Assembly: GCF_900142535.1 (NCBI RefSeq)
Contig: NZ_FRBE01000002.1
Span: 186,001-250,000 of the forward strand
DNA length: 64,000 nt
From: Fibrobacter sp. UWEL
GTDB lineage: Bacteria; Fibrobacterota; Fibrobacteria; Fibrobacterales; Fibrobacteraceae
Reading direction: 5' to 3'
In this document: piece after piece, positions 35,350 through 45,381 of the stretch
Numbering within the stretch: the first letter of the stretch is position 1
How the letters are laid out: each line of letters opens with the position of its first letter
Notes under the pieces: model-generated
Databases searched by the model: none
Seen by the model: only the letters and a program-made list of their open reading frames with translations
What the model was told of the DNA's origin: nothing
Translations under genes and position numbers: made by a program

Positions 35350-36237
35350 ATGGCATTGAATCAATTCAAGAACGAAACCGTAGACGTACTCAAGGACTTT
35401 TCCTCCAAGCAGGCCATCCGCGAGAACAGTAAGAAGATGCACCCCCTGCGTGTATTCGCCATGGTGTTCATCATCTTTACCCTGGTATTGAATATCGCCG
35501 CCACCGCATTTACAGTGGTCAATGGCTGGACCAGCGGCCACGATTACGACTTCGGAAAGGGCTTAGAACACATTAGCGCCACCTTCAATTACGAAGCCAT
35601 TCTCATTACCCTGGCAGCTCTAGCTTTCTCCCTGATTTACCTGATTCGGGCCTACAAGTGCAAGGGCTATACCTGGATTCCGGCACTGTTCATTCCCATA
35701 GTGGCATTCGCCTCCCTGTTCTACACCACCCAGCACTTATCCTGGTACGGCATGGGTGCGGACGTTGCCAAGGGCTGTGCCAACTTCTCCGCCATTCTCT
35801 CCCTCCCCACCATCTTCCTGGAACTTTCCGTTACCGGACAATCCCAGAAAGCGGGGGGAGCGATTCAGAATTTCTTTATCAACCTGAAAAAAGATGACAT
35901 TCACATTTTGCGAATCGTAGGCATCGGCCTTGCCATTCTCGCCTTGCTGGTGCAACAAGTGGGTCTGCTATTCATCGCTGTAGAAGACTCGCTGGAAGCA
36001 ATTCCCCTGGAATCTTCCATTCTATTCTTTACCGCAGCCATCCTGGCTTTGATCGTATACGTGGTCTTAATCAAGAAACGATATAAGTTCGCTGTAATCT
36101 GCCCCATCGCCTTTGTGACCTTGAACATTTTCGTTGCCACGGCAGATTTTAGAAATGCAGTTCTAGTGATTAGCAGCAGTTTCCTAATTCTAGAAATCAT
36201 CACCATGATTCTTACCCGTCAGAAAAAAGAACAGTAA
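35350..36237 (+). CDS. Unknown polytopic membrane protein
   Basis: I do not recognise a family. The 295-aa protein has a ~35-residue hydrophilic start, then about seven hydrophobic segments (near 38-58, 78-97, 104-123, 140-158, 180-205, 220-238, 243-262 and 265-288, some short). It ends in a short basic tail. It is divergent from the nucleotidyltransferase and has no clear ribosome binding site. Confidence 0.75.
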   Translation: MALNQFKNETVDVLKDFSSKQAIRENSKKMHPLRVFAMVFIIFTLVLNIAATAFTVVNGWTSGHDYDFGKGLEHISATFNYEAILITLAALAFSLIYLIRAYKCKGYTWIPALFIPIVAFASLFYTTQHLSWYGMGADVAKGCANFSAILSLPTIFLELSVTGQSQKAGGAIQNFFINLKKDDIHILRIVGIGLAILALLVQQVGLLFIAVEDSLEAIPLESSILFFTAAILALIVYVVLIKKRYKFAVICPIAFVTLNIFVATADFRNAVLVISSSFLILEIITMILTRQKKEQ

Positions 36238-36261
36238 GTGAGACTAAAACATTTTGATGCA

Positions 36262-36291
36262 AAGAAGGACCCCGAAGGGTCCTCCTTTTTT
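36262..36291 (+). terminator. Terminator after the membrane protein gene
   Basis: AGGACCC/GGGTCCT stem with CGAA loop followed by CCTTTTTT. Confidence 0.85.
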
Positions 36292-36320
36292 GTAGCAGTA
36301 TATCCGATATATTCAAGTTC

Positions 36321-36866
36321 TTATTTGCTATAGAAGCGGACAAAGAGCATTGCACCTCCATTTGACATGGTCTCACCATCTCCAACTCCCACGGTGGTTG
36401 CGAAAAGCTTAGCACCCACTAAAGCACCTTTGTCCTTTCCTATTTCATAACCGAAGGACAAAGCCATACCCAGGCCGTTTCCATCCGAAAGGCTGACTTC
36501 GTCAAAATCAACCCTGTTGGCAGTCCAGGCATATCCCAAAGAACCAGACAGCTGCCAATGTTCTCCAGGATAGAAGATCAAGCTAGGTCCAACAAAGAAG
36601 GAGTTAAACATCATATAGTCATCCCCATCCACGTAGACATTTGCCAGTCCGTCAAATTCACCTGCGAGTACAAATTTCTGTCCCAGATGCCCACCAATAC
36701 GAACACCATATTCGATAGCGCCGTTGGTGCAATTGGAACCGCATTCATCGGTCACGTCAAAATTATCGGATAATACAGCTCCATTTCCCGAGCCTGCGCC
36801 AAAATCAATGTAGGCGGCGAAAGCATAGAAGTTGATTGCCATAATCAAGAGAATTATCTTTTTCAT
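36321..36866 (-). CDS. Small outer-membrane beta-barrel-like protein
   Basis: A 181-aa protein with a signal peptide (MKKIILLIMAINFYAFA, about 1-18) and alternating aromatic/glycine strands such as YGVRIGGHLGQKFVLAGEF and GLGMALSFGYEIG. The end is MLFVRFYSK, a typical terminal barrel strand with an aromatic residue near the C-terminus. AAAAGGAG precedes the start. Function unknown. Confidence 0.72.
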   Translation of the reverse strand: MKKIILLIMAINFYAFAAYIDFGAGSGNGAVLSDNFDVTDECGSNCTNGAIEYGVRIGGHLGQKFVLAGEFDGLANVYVDGDDYMMFNSFFVGPSLIFYPGEHWQLSGSLGYAWTANRVDFDEVSLSDGNGLGMALSFGYEIGKDKGALVGAKLFATTVGVGDGETMSNGGAMLFVRFYSK

Positions 36867-37094
36867 TTTAAACTCCTTTTAAAAGTTTTTTTGATGTTTT
36901 CTCTTTCGATGGCCACAAGGTAGACATTCCTGAAGAGGGATTCAAATACATTATTCGTATGGCATTTATCACGCAAAATGATAGATTATTATTTAAATCA
37001 TAATTTTAGAGAATATTTTGTTTTTTACCGAGTCAAAATGACACTGAAATTCTTGTTAAAAAATAAAACTACTGCACATTCGTACACTTTTTAT

Positions 37095-37100
37095 TATATT
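37095..37100 (+). promoter_or_regulatory. -10 element, leaderless-type, recQ
   Basis: TATATT, six nt, ATG. The T-rich stretch CTTTTTAT lies immediately upstream. No Shine-Dalgarno sequence. Confidence 0.55.
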
Positions 37101-37106
37101 TGACGT

Positions 37107-38969
37107 ATGAACGAACTGTACCCCACCGCCCTCAAGAAGCTGAAAGAGTATTTCGGGTTTAGCGATTTCCGCCCGAAACAGAAGGAAGTAATCCTCCAGA
37201 TTCTAGACCAAAAGGATACCCTGGCGCTAATGCCTACAGGGGGCGGCAAGTCCATATGCTACCAGATTCCAGCGCTTGTATTTGACGGGTGCGCCGTGGT
37301 GGTTTCGCCCCTGATCGCCTTGATGAAAGATCAGGTGGATTCCCTGAAGGAAAACGGAATCCCGGCGGCGGCATTGAACAGCGGTTTATCCTCAGAGGAA
37401 GCGGCAGAAATCCGTAGGGCATTTTGCGAAGGGAAACTGAAACTGCTCTACATCTCTCCGGAACGTTTGACTTTCGAAATGGACCATCTTTTGCCTCAGG
37501 GTTGCATCTCCATGTTCGCTATTGACGAGGCCCACTGTATTTCCCAGTGGGGTCACGATTTCCGCCCGGAATACACCCAGCTGTTTAAACTGAGGGAGAA
37601 ATTTCCCAGCGTACCCATGCTAGCCCTGACGGCAACTGCGGACGCCATTACCCGCGAAGACATCCTGAAGCAGCTTTCCATACCTGCAGAAAACCTGATC
37701 CAGGACAGCTTCGACCGCAAGAACCTATCCCTGACAGTCAAATGCAACTACACGAAAAAGAGCAAGCTGGGCGAAATAACGGACTTCATCCGAGATCGCC
37801 GTAAGGAAGCGGGCATTATTTACTGTCTCTCCCGAAAGTCCACGGAGACGGTAGCGGAAGAGTTGTCCAAAGTGGGTATCCATGCGGAAGCTTATCACGC
37901 CGGCATGAGCCCCGAGGATCGAGCCCGCGTTCAGGACAATTTCCTGTTTGACCGCACCCGAGTCATCTGCGCCACCATTGCGTTTGGCATGGGAATCGAC
38001 AAAAGCAATATTCGTTACGTGATTCACTATAACACCCCGAAAAATATGGAGGGTTACTACCAGGAAATCGGGCGTGCAGGTCGCGATGGCTTGCCGGCGG
38101 ACACCCTTATGTTTTATTCCGACGGGGACGTGGTACAGCTGGCAAAATTCGCCAAGGAGTGTCCCGACGCCGCCCAACGAAACCTCCAGCTAGAAAAGTT
38201 GAATCGCATCCAGCATTACGCCACCAGTCTCATCTGCAGGAGGCGAATCCTTCTGGGGTATTTCGGCGAGATTATGGAAAGCGATTGCGGAAACTGCGAT
38301 GTCTGCAGGCACCCGCCCCGACGATTCGACGGAACCATCCTGGCGCAAAAGGCGTTGAGCGCCATCGCCCGAACCCACGAGACGGAAAACGCCGCCATGA
38401 TCATTGACATCCTGCGGGGTTCCAACCGTTTCGAAATCATCACTAAAAAATACGACCAGCTGAAAACCTTTGGTGTGGGGATTACCACCCCTGCCGAGAA
38501 ATGGAAATCCTACATCCAGCAAATGATTCACCTGGGTTGCCTCACCATGAGCTATACGGACCAGAAGACCTTGCGTATTACAGATTTCGGAAGGCAAGTC
38601 CTTTTCGGCGAAAAGAAGATTGAACTGGCCCAAGTCTTAGACGAAATGGTGGCCCCCAAGGAAAGACGCAGTCTGGATCGTCGCGGATTACAAAAGACGT
38701 CTAGCGAACCCACCCACGTTCGTCTGAGCGCCAAGGAGGAACTGGAAGGCAGCGACGCCACCCTCTTCGAAGCCCTCCGAATACACCGCCGGAATCTGGC
38801 GGACCACGCGGGAGTGCCGCCCTATGTAATCTTCAGCGACAAGGTGCTGCTGGAAATTGTCCACAGGCGTCCCACCTGCCTTACAGAACTTGCGGAAGTG
38901 CCCGGCATCGGCCAGATGAAGCTCAGTAAATACGGCAAGGAATTTCTGGACGTGATTAACGAAAATTAA
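37107..38969 (+). CDS. recQ: ATP-dependent DNA helicase RecQ
   Basis: 3'-5' DNA helicase in recombination and repair. The 620-aa protein has the full layout: Walker A TGGGKSICYQ near residue 45, DEAHCISQWGHDFRPEY near 140, helicase C domain ending RAGRDGLPA, a zinc-binding RQC region with CGNCDVC, and a C-terminal HRDC domain (about 545-620). Nothing is missing. The start is fixed by family length and by the -10 spacing. Confidence 0.96.
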   Translation: MNELYPTALKKLKEYFGFSDFRPKQKEVILQILDQKDTLALMPTGGGKSICYQIPALVFDGCAVVVSPLIALMKDQVDSLKENGIPAAALNSGLSSEEAAEIRRAFCEGKLKLLYISPERLTFEMDHLLPQGCISMFAIDEAHCISQWGHDFRPEYTQLFKLREKFPSVPMLALTATADAITREDILKQLSIPAENLIQDSFDRKNLSLTVKCNYTKKSKLGEITDFIRDRRKEAGIIYCLSRKSTETVAEELSKVGIHAEAYHAGMSPEDRARVQDNFLFDRTRVICATIAFGMGIDKSNIRYVIHYNTPKNMEGYYQEIGRAGRDGLPADTLMFYSDGDVVQLAKFAKECPDAAQRNLQLEKLNRIQHYATSLICRRRILLGYFGEIMESDCGNCDVCRHPPRRFDGTILAQKALSAIARTHETENAAMIIDILRGSNRFEIITKKYDQLKTFGVGITTPAEKWKSYIQQMIHLGCLTMSYTDQKTLRITDFGRQVLFGEKKIELAQVLDEMVAPKERRSLDRRGLQKTSSEPTHVRLSAKEELEGSDATLFEALRIHRRNLADHAGVPPYVIFSDKVLLEIVHRRPTCLTELAEVPGIGQMKLSKYGKEFLDVINEN

Positions 38970-38977
38970 AACATTTC

Positions 38978-38983
38978 TATTTT
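38978..38983 (+). promoter_or_regulatory. -10 element, leaderless-type, DUF748 gene
   Basis: TATTTT seven nt before the ATG at 38991; AGGGA also lies in the gap, so a ribosome binding site role cannot be excluded. Confidence 0.4.
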
Positions 38984-38990
38984 AGGGAAC

Positions 38991-41396
38991 ATGAAGAAGC
39001 GTTATATAGTCCTGATTGTCCTAGGGGCACTTATCGCCCTGCTGATTACCGCCATCAAGGTGGCACCCTCCATCGCCCGAAACTATATCGAAGGGCACGC
39101 CCAGGAACTGATAGGTCGCGACATCAAGGTTGCCGACATCAGCTTCAGCCTTACTTCCTTTACCCTGTCCATCGACTCTCTCATGGTTTATGAACAGGAC
39201 GGCAAGACGCCTTTTGTAGGCTTTGACGCCTTCAGGATCAACCTGGATCCCACACGCCTCCTGGCCAAGGAAATCAACGTCAGCGAAATCTACCTGAGAG
39301 GTCTTTACGCCCAGGTGATTCAGAACGGGGACCAGTTCAACTTCACAGATATTCTGCAGAAGCTCGCTGCGGCAGACACCAGCGCCCAGGACTCCGCCGC
39401 TCAAGATTCCACCGCTATCGAAGCTGTTCCCGCTCAGGACTCCGTCGTGGCCCAGGGTGATTCCGCCAAGACGGACACCTTGAACATCAGCAATAGCGTC
39501 TCTCAGGCACTGCACGGTCTAAACCTTGCCATTGATAACATTACCATCGAAAAGAGCAACATCATCTATAAGGACCAGAAGGTGGGTTCCAAGTTCAAGC
39601 TGGTGGACTTCTCCCTGCTGATTCCCGCCATCTATTTCAGCAACAAGGATACGGACATTGGCCTTACCCTGAAGTTTGCCGATGGCGGCGACCTGGATGT
39701 GAAACTGCTCTTCAATATGGAAACCTCCAACTTCAACGTGATTGTGGGCCTCCACAACTTCAGTCTGGCGGTAGCAAATCCCTACCTGAAGGATTTCCTG
39801 ACCTATAAGGACTTCGGCGGCATGCTGGATGTAGATCTGGATGTGGCCGGTAACGTGAACGCCCCCATCGCTTCCGACGTGAAGGGAACCGTTTCCTTAA
39901 GCGATATCGTGCTTACGGAAACCTCCGGCAAGACCATTAGCCTGAACAAGATTAACGTAGGCGTCGCCAAGGCAAATATCAACGACATGGACATTAAGGT
40001 GGATTCTGTCGTAGTAGACGGTGTCAACGCACACTTCGACATGTTCAAGAAGGGCAACAACTTTGCCACCCTGCTCAAGAGCAATTCCAACGCCACCTTC
40101 GAAAGCGATTCCGCCAGCGCCGCTGTGGACATGACCGACTCCATCACCGTGGCAGACGCCCCCGTGGACACCTCTGCAGCAGCCCAGGCAGCAGCTAAAG
40201 CCGCCGCTAAGGAAGAAGCTAAGGAAGAAGCCAAGAAGGAAGCCAAGGAACCCGCAAAGCCCCTGAAATTTGTGCTGAACAAGTTGCTGGTCAAGAACAC
40301 CAACTTTACTGCCAACGACATGACCCTGAAGAAGCCCTTCAGCTTTACCGTCAGCAACATTACCGTCACCGGCAACAACATTAACTTCAACACCCCCTGC
40401 GCCGTGAACGTAGGAGCAAACTTCCCCGATGGCGGCAGCTTGAGCGTCAAGTACAAGGGCGCCCTCTCCGACATGAGCACCATGGACGCCTACGTCAGCG
40501 TCAAGAACCTGGCCCTGAAGCATTTCACCCCCTATAGCCACCACTTTACGGGCTATCCCATCAGCGCAGGCACCCTGGCCTTTGCCAGCGACAACAAAAT
40601 CAACAAGTACGATCTGGACAGCAAGAACACCATCGACATCTACAACATCAACGTCGGCGACAAGGATCCCAATACGGATCCGGAATTCACCGTCCCCATG
40701 AAGATTGGCCTGTACATCTTAAAGGATAAGGACGACAAGATCCAATTCGATATCCCCGTGAAGGGTAACCTCCAGGATCCGGAATTTTCCTACGGAAAGA
40801 TCATCTGGAAGACCGTCATGAACCTGCTGATCAAGGTGGCCGTGTCTCCCCTGAAGTTGGTAGGCAACCTGGCGAACTCCGGTGCAGGCGCTCTTGGCAT
40901 TAACACTGGCAAGAACGACGAAGTCCTTATTGATCCCATGAACGTCAGCTTCGAAAGTGAACAGTTCGAGAAGGCCGGCAAGATGGTCCAGGCAGTCACT
41001 GCCGACCCGAAATTGAAGATGGTATTCGTCCAGAGCTTCAACATGAAGAAGACTGTGGACGCCTTCCGCACCCGCAAGCTGAAGACGGAATACTACAAGG
41101 CAAAGAACAACAAGACCGCCCTGAACGAACTGGATGAACGCGAAATCATCGCCATCGACGATAAGGACAGCCTGTTCACCGCCTACGCCAAGGAACATTC
41201 CAAGGACCTGAACCGTTCCGCTCTGGAAAAGGAAATCTTCGCCATGGCCGACAAGCGCAACCAGGAAATGCTGAAGGTTCTCCAGCAGCAGAAGGGTGTT
41301 ACCAAGAAGAACCTGCAGGTCATTACCGCTCCCCGCAAGGACCTGGTGAACTACAGAGGCAAGCCGGCCTACAAGGTCCAGCTGGACGTTCAATAA
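38991..41396 (+). CDS. AsmA/DUF748-like envelope protein
   Basis: An 801-aa protein with one N-terminal membrane helix (about 4-24), followed by repeating beta-rich modules of the AsmA/DUF748 type. KVAPSIARNYIEGHAQELIGRD and the pattern around ISFSLTSFTLSIDSLMVY open the fold. Such proteins are thought to act as bridge-like lipid transport proteins between the membranes; that role is inferred from the family. A low-complexity Ala/Lys/Glu helix (about 395-425, repeated AKEE units) splits the domain. A charged C-terminal region (about 690-801) follows. AGGGAAC precedes the start. Confidence 0.8.
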   Translation: MKKRYIVLIVLGALIALLITAIKVAPSIARNYIEGHAQELIGRDIKVADISFSLTSFTLSIDSLMVYEQDGKTPFVGFDAFRINLDPTRLLAKEINVSEIYLRGLYAQVIQNGDQFNFTDILQKLAAADTSAQDSAAQDSTAIEAVPAQDSVVAQGDSAKTDTLNISNSVSQALHGLNLAIDNITIEKSNIIYKDQKVGSKFKLVDFSLLIPAIYFSNKDTDIGLTLKFADGGDLDVKLLFNMETSNFNVIVGLHNFSLAVANPYLKDFLTYKDFGGMLDVDLDVAGNVNAPIASDVKGTVSLSDIVLTETSGKTISLNKINVGVAKANINDMDIKVDSVVVDGVNAHFDMFKKGNNFATLLKSNSNATFESDSASAAVDMTDSITVADAPVDTSAAAQAAAKAAAKEEAKEEAKKEAKEPAKPLKFVLNKLLVKNTNFTANDMTLKKPFSFTVSNITVTGNNINFNTPCAVNVGANFPDGGSLSVKYKGALSDMSTMDAYVSVKNLALKHFTPYSHHFTGYPISAGTLAFASDNKINKYDLDSKNTIDIYNINVGDKDPNTDPEFTVPMKIGLYILKDKDDKIQFDIPVKGNLQDPEFSYGKIIWKTVMNLLIKVAVSPLKLVGNLANSGAGALGINTGKNDEVLIDPMNVSFESEQFEKAGKMVQAVTADPKLKMVFVQSFNMKKTVDAFRTRKLKTEYYKAKNNKTALNELDEREIIAIDDKDSLFTAYAKEHSKDLNRSALEKEIFAMADKRNQEMLKVLQQQKGVTKKNLQVITAPRKDLVNYRGKPAYKVQLDVQ

Positions 41397-41443
41397 CGAA
41401 AGCCAGCCCGCACCTGCAGGCCATCTCAAACATTACCTTTTAA

Positions 41444-41478
41444 ACGAAAGAAGGCTCCCCAAAGGGGAGCCGTTCTTA
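41444..41478. terminator. Hairpin between convergent genes
   Basis: GGCTCCCC/GGGGAGCC stem, AAA loop, with flanking AAAGAA and GTTCTT that extend the pairing. The T-run is weak, so termination strength is uncertain. Confidence 0.6.
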
Positions 41479-41525
41479 CTTGCATTCAGCACCAGCGGGG
41501 CCAAAAGCCAAGCCGAAACGAAAGA

Positions 41526-42449
41526 CTATTCGTGAATAATGACGTTATCCAATTTCTTGTCGGAAATCTTAATGCCGTCCCAGACCACCACATCCTGCAG
41601 GGAGCTGTTCTCGATAATGCAGCCGTCGCCAATAGAGACATTGGGACCAATCTTGCAATTGGAGAGCTGCACGTCCTTACCGATGTAGCAGGGAGCGATA
41701 ATTTCGCAGCCTTCAAAGCTAGCTTCGGCAGAGTTGTCGTTACGATTCAGCACGATGGCGTTGGTTTCCAGCAAGGTCTCGGCAAGGCCGCAATCCAGCC
41801 ACTTGGTCACAGGAGCGGTACGGAACTTGCAACCCTTCTGGATCATCATCTCGAGGGCGTCGGTCAGCTGGAATTCGTTCTTGGTACGGATGTTATTATC
41901 CATGAGGTACTTCAGGGATTCCTTCAGGACCTTGGTATCCTTGATGTAGTAGATGCCCACGATAGCTTCGTCGGAAACGAATTCCTGAGGCTTTTCCACC
42001 AGGCGTTCAATGCGGCCGGTAGAGTCGGTAACTGCCACTCCGAAACGGCGGGGATCTTCCACCTTGTAAGTGTAGAGGATATTGTCCTGAGCATTTTCCA
42101 GAACGGTAAGGTCCGCTTCGAAAAGGGTATCGCCCAAAATAATCAGGAGCGGTTCGCCGTCTTCCACATACGGGAGAGCCAGGCTAATAGCTTCACCCAA
42201 GCCCTGAGGATTGGACTGCACCACCGTGCGGGTCTTGCCCCAGTCCTTGCGAGTTTCCAAAAAGTCGTCTACAACTTCTGCCTTATAACCCGTAATGAAC
42301 ACGGTTTCGGAAGGCTTCAGGAACAAGGAATCTTCGACGATCCAATCCAAAATTGTCTTTCCGGCAACAGGAAGCAAGCACTTGGGAACATTCTCCGTAT
42401 AAGGACGGAGGCGCAATCCGTTACCGGCAACAGGCAAAACAATCTTCAT
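41526..42449 (-). CDS. NDP-sugar pyrophosphorylase with left-handed beta-helix tail
   Basis: A 307-aa nucleotidyltransferase. KIVLPVAGNGLRLRPYTENVPKCLLPV is a variant of the signature with N in place of the usual G-T. VGIYYI and RTKNEFQLTDAL are shared with glucose-1-phosphate thymidylyl/uridylyl transferases. The last ~70 residues have hexapeptide-like repeats (IIAPCYIGKDVQLSN, IGPNVSIGDGC). It could supply an activated sugar to the glycan cluster at 55121-60756, but sugar and base are unknown. Confidence 0.83.
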   Translation of the reverse strand: MKIVLPVAGNGLRLRPYTENVPKCLLPVAGKTILDWIVEDSLFLKPSETVFITGYKAEVVDDFLETRKDWGKTRTVVQSNPQGLGEAISLALPYVEDGEPLLIILGDTLFEADLTVLENAQDNILYTYKVEDPRRFGVAVTDSTGRIERLVEKPQEFVSDEAIVGIYYIKDTKVLKESLKYLMDNNIRTKNEFQLTDALEMMIQKGCKFRTAPVTKWLDCGLAETLLETNAIVLNRNDNSAEASFEGCEIIAPCYIGKDVQLSNCKIGPNVSIGDGCIIENSSLQDVVVWDGIKISDKKLDNVIIHE

Positions 42450-42648
42450 CTAGAACAACCAGTCTGTTAAAAAATTTACTCTAATGTTATAAAAAGATAG
42501 GATTTTCTTACGTTTTTTTCAACCACTTTGCTGAACGAGTGACCTGATATTTTATCCGACTCCTCGCCGTTAAAAATCCTTTAACTAGGTCCGCGGGAAC
42601 GGTAAGCCAGTATTTTATAACGTACAAAAAAATCTTTCGAGAAAACGC

Positions 42649-42678
42649 AAAAAGACCTCTCTTTCGAGAGGTCTTTTA
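42649..42678 (-). terminator. tRNA-Lys operon terminator
   Basis: Perfect 12-bp stem AAAAGACCTCTC/GAGAGGTCTTTT with TTTC loop. On the minus strand it is followed by TTTTTG right after the second tRNA. Confidence 0.9.
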
Positions 42679-42679
42679 G

Positions 42680-42752
<73 letters not shown>

Positions 42753-42858
42753 ATTGTTGGTAACGATCGCAAAAATAAAAGTCGAAGTTTCAAAGTTCGT
42801 TCTCTTTCGAGTCGCTTATCTTTGTCTGTCGCTTTTACGCTCCCTTTCGAGAGCTTAG

Positions 42859-42931
<73 letters not shown>

Positions 42932-42960
42932 ATTGTCGCTTTGTCTCATCGACGGGCACA

Positions 42961-42989
42961 ATATTAGAATTATTCGGGATGGTTGGCAA
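42961..42989 (-). promoter_or_regulatory. Promoter of the tRNA-Lys genes
   Basis: On the minus strand TTGCCA (42984-42989) and TAATAT (42961-42966) are 17 nt apart, placing the start near 42954, about 22 nt before the first tRNA. Confidence 0.72.
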
Positions 42990-43019
42990 GGGGAAAGGGC
43001 AAATTTTTTTAAAAAAATT

Positions 43020-43187
43020 TCGCAATTATGAATTACAAATGATTAATTACGAATTATGAATCACGAAAAAGGTCGTACCATCAGCAAAAACCCCGAAAAT
43101 TTCATAATTTATACATCGCATCTCATAACTCATCATTCATCCTTCATTGTTAATTGTTCATTGTTCATTGTTAATTATTAATTGCTC
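43020..43187. repeat. AT-rich composite simple-repeat block (second copy)
   Basis: Units such as AATTATGAAT, TCATAACTCATCATTCATCC and TTGTTAATTGTTCATTG resemble the block at 6398-6522, partly in inverted order. It runs up to the start codon of the Xer recombinase gene, which lacks a visible ribosome binding site. Confidence 0.7.
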
Positions 43188-44129
43188 ATGAGCCTAAATT
43201 CCAACCGTCTTGACGCCTTTCTGGCATACCTTGGAGTGGAGCGAAACCTCTCCCCCATGACCATCCAGAGCTATCAGGAAGACCTGCGACATTTCGTAGG
43301 CTGGCTGGACGAGCAGGCACTGGACTTGAAGGATTTGACTCCGGAAAAATTGGATGAATTCTTGACAGTTGCCGCTGGCAAGGTAACTAGCGGGAACGGC
43401 AAGTCAGAGGGGCGCAGCGACGACCAAATTGAATACGCAGCCACAAGCATCGCAAGGCACTTCTCCAGCCTCCGCGGGTTCCTCAAGTACATGCAGAACC
43501 AGGGTGAGTACGACTTCAGCACCGAAAGCATGCTGGCAACGCCACGCCTTGGGCATTACCTGCCCCAGTACCTCACGCGGGAAGAAGTGGACAGTGTATT
43601 TGAGAGCGCCGCCCACGGCAAGAACCCACTGCGCGACACAGCCCTCTTTGAATTAATGTACAGCGCAGGCCTCCGAATTTCTGAGACATTAGGAATCAAG
43701 CTAGCCCAGCTGGATCTGGACAACGAATGGCTGACACCCATAGGCAAGGGCAACAAGCAGCGTTTGATTCCTCTGGGAAGCAAGGCCAAGGAAAACCTTA
43801 AGGAATGGATTGAGCGTGGTCGCCCCCTCACCCACCCGAGTACAGACAACGTAATTCTAAATTCTCGCGGCAAGCCCATGAGCCGTATGGGTGCCTGGAA
43901 GATTGTGCAGCAACATACCCTGCACCTGACAAAGCAGGTTTCGCCCCATACCTTCCGCCATAGTTTCGCCACCCACTGCCTGGAAGCAGGCATGGACCTT
44001 CGCGTACTGCAGGAACTGCTTGGCCACGCCGACATCAGCACCACCCAGATCTACACCCACGTAGACAAGGAATTTATCAAGCAGGAACACCGCCAATTCC
44101 ATCCTCGAGAACTAGGCGGAAAGAAATAA
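43188..44129 (+). CDS. Tyrosine recombinase, XerC/XerD type
   Basis: Resolves chromosome dimers at dif sites or performs related recombination. The 313-aa protein has the N-terminal SAM-like domain (about 1-95) and the catalytic domain with the Arg in SAGLRISE (near 163), HTFRH (near 255), [15 protein letters not shown] with the His and the tyrosine nucleophile near 289. Length and motifs are those of chromosomal Xer proteins, not phage integrases. I cannot separate XerC from XerD by eye. The ATG at 43188 was preferred to the TTG at 43182. Confidence 0.92.
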   Translation: MSLNSNRLDAFLAYLGVERNLSPMTIQSYQEDLRHFVGWLDEQALDLKDLTPEKLDEFLTVAAGKVTSGNGKSEGRSDDQIEYAATSIARHFSSLRGFLKYMQNQGEYDFSTESMLATPRLGHYLPQYLTREEVDSVFESAAHGKNPLRDTALFELMYSAGLRISETLGIKLAQLDLDNEWLTPIGKGNKQRLIPLGSKAKENLKEWIERGRPLTHPSTDNVILNSRGKPMSRMGAWKIVQQHTLHLTKQVSPHTFRHSFATHCLEAGMDLRVLQELLGHADISTTQIYTHVDKEFIKQEHRQFHPRELGGKK

Positions 44130-44159
44130 TTTTACTATTTTTACGCCGTTCAAATTTAA

Positions 44160-45266
<1,107 letters not shown>

Positions 45267-45270
45267 TGCT

Positions 45271-45298
45271 GGATCCTCGATCAAGTCGAGGATGACAA
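45271..45298. repeat. Dispersed palindromic repeat, GATCCTCGATC variant
   Basis: Perfect stem ATCCTCGA/TCGAGGAT with TCAAG loop, then GACAAC. It lies between the leuB stop and its terminator. Confidence 0.75.
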
Positions 45299-45325
45299 CG
45301 GCACTTTGTTGTGCATGACAATGCA

Positions 45326-45363
45326 AGAAAAAGACCAGTCCTCAAAAGGGCTGGTCTTTTTTT
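45326..45363 (+). terminator. Terminator after leuB
   Basis: AAAGACCAG/CTGGTCTTT stem with a further CC/GG pairing, A-rich left flank and T7 right flank. Confidence 0.88.
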
Positions 45364-45381
45364 CACCAAACAAATTCTGAA

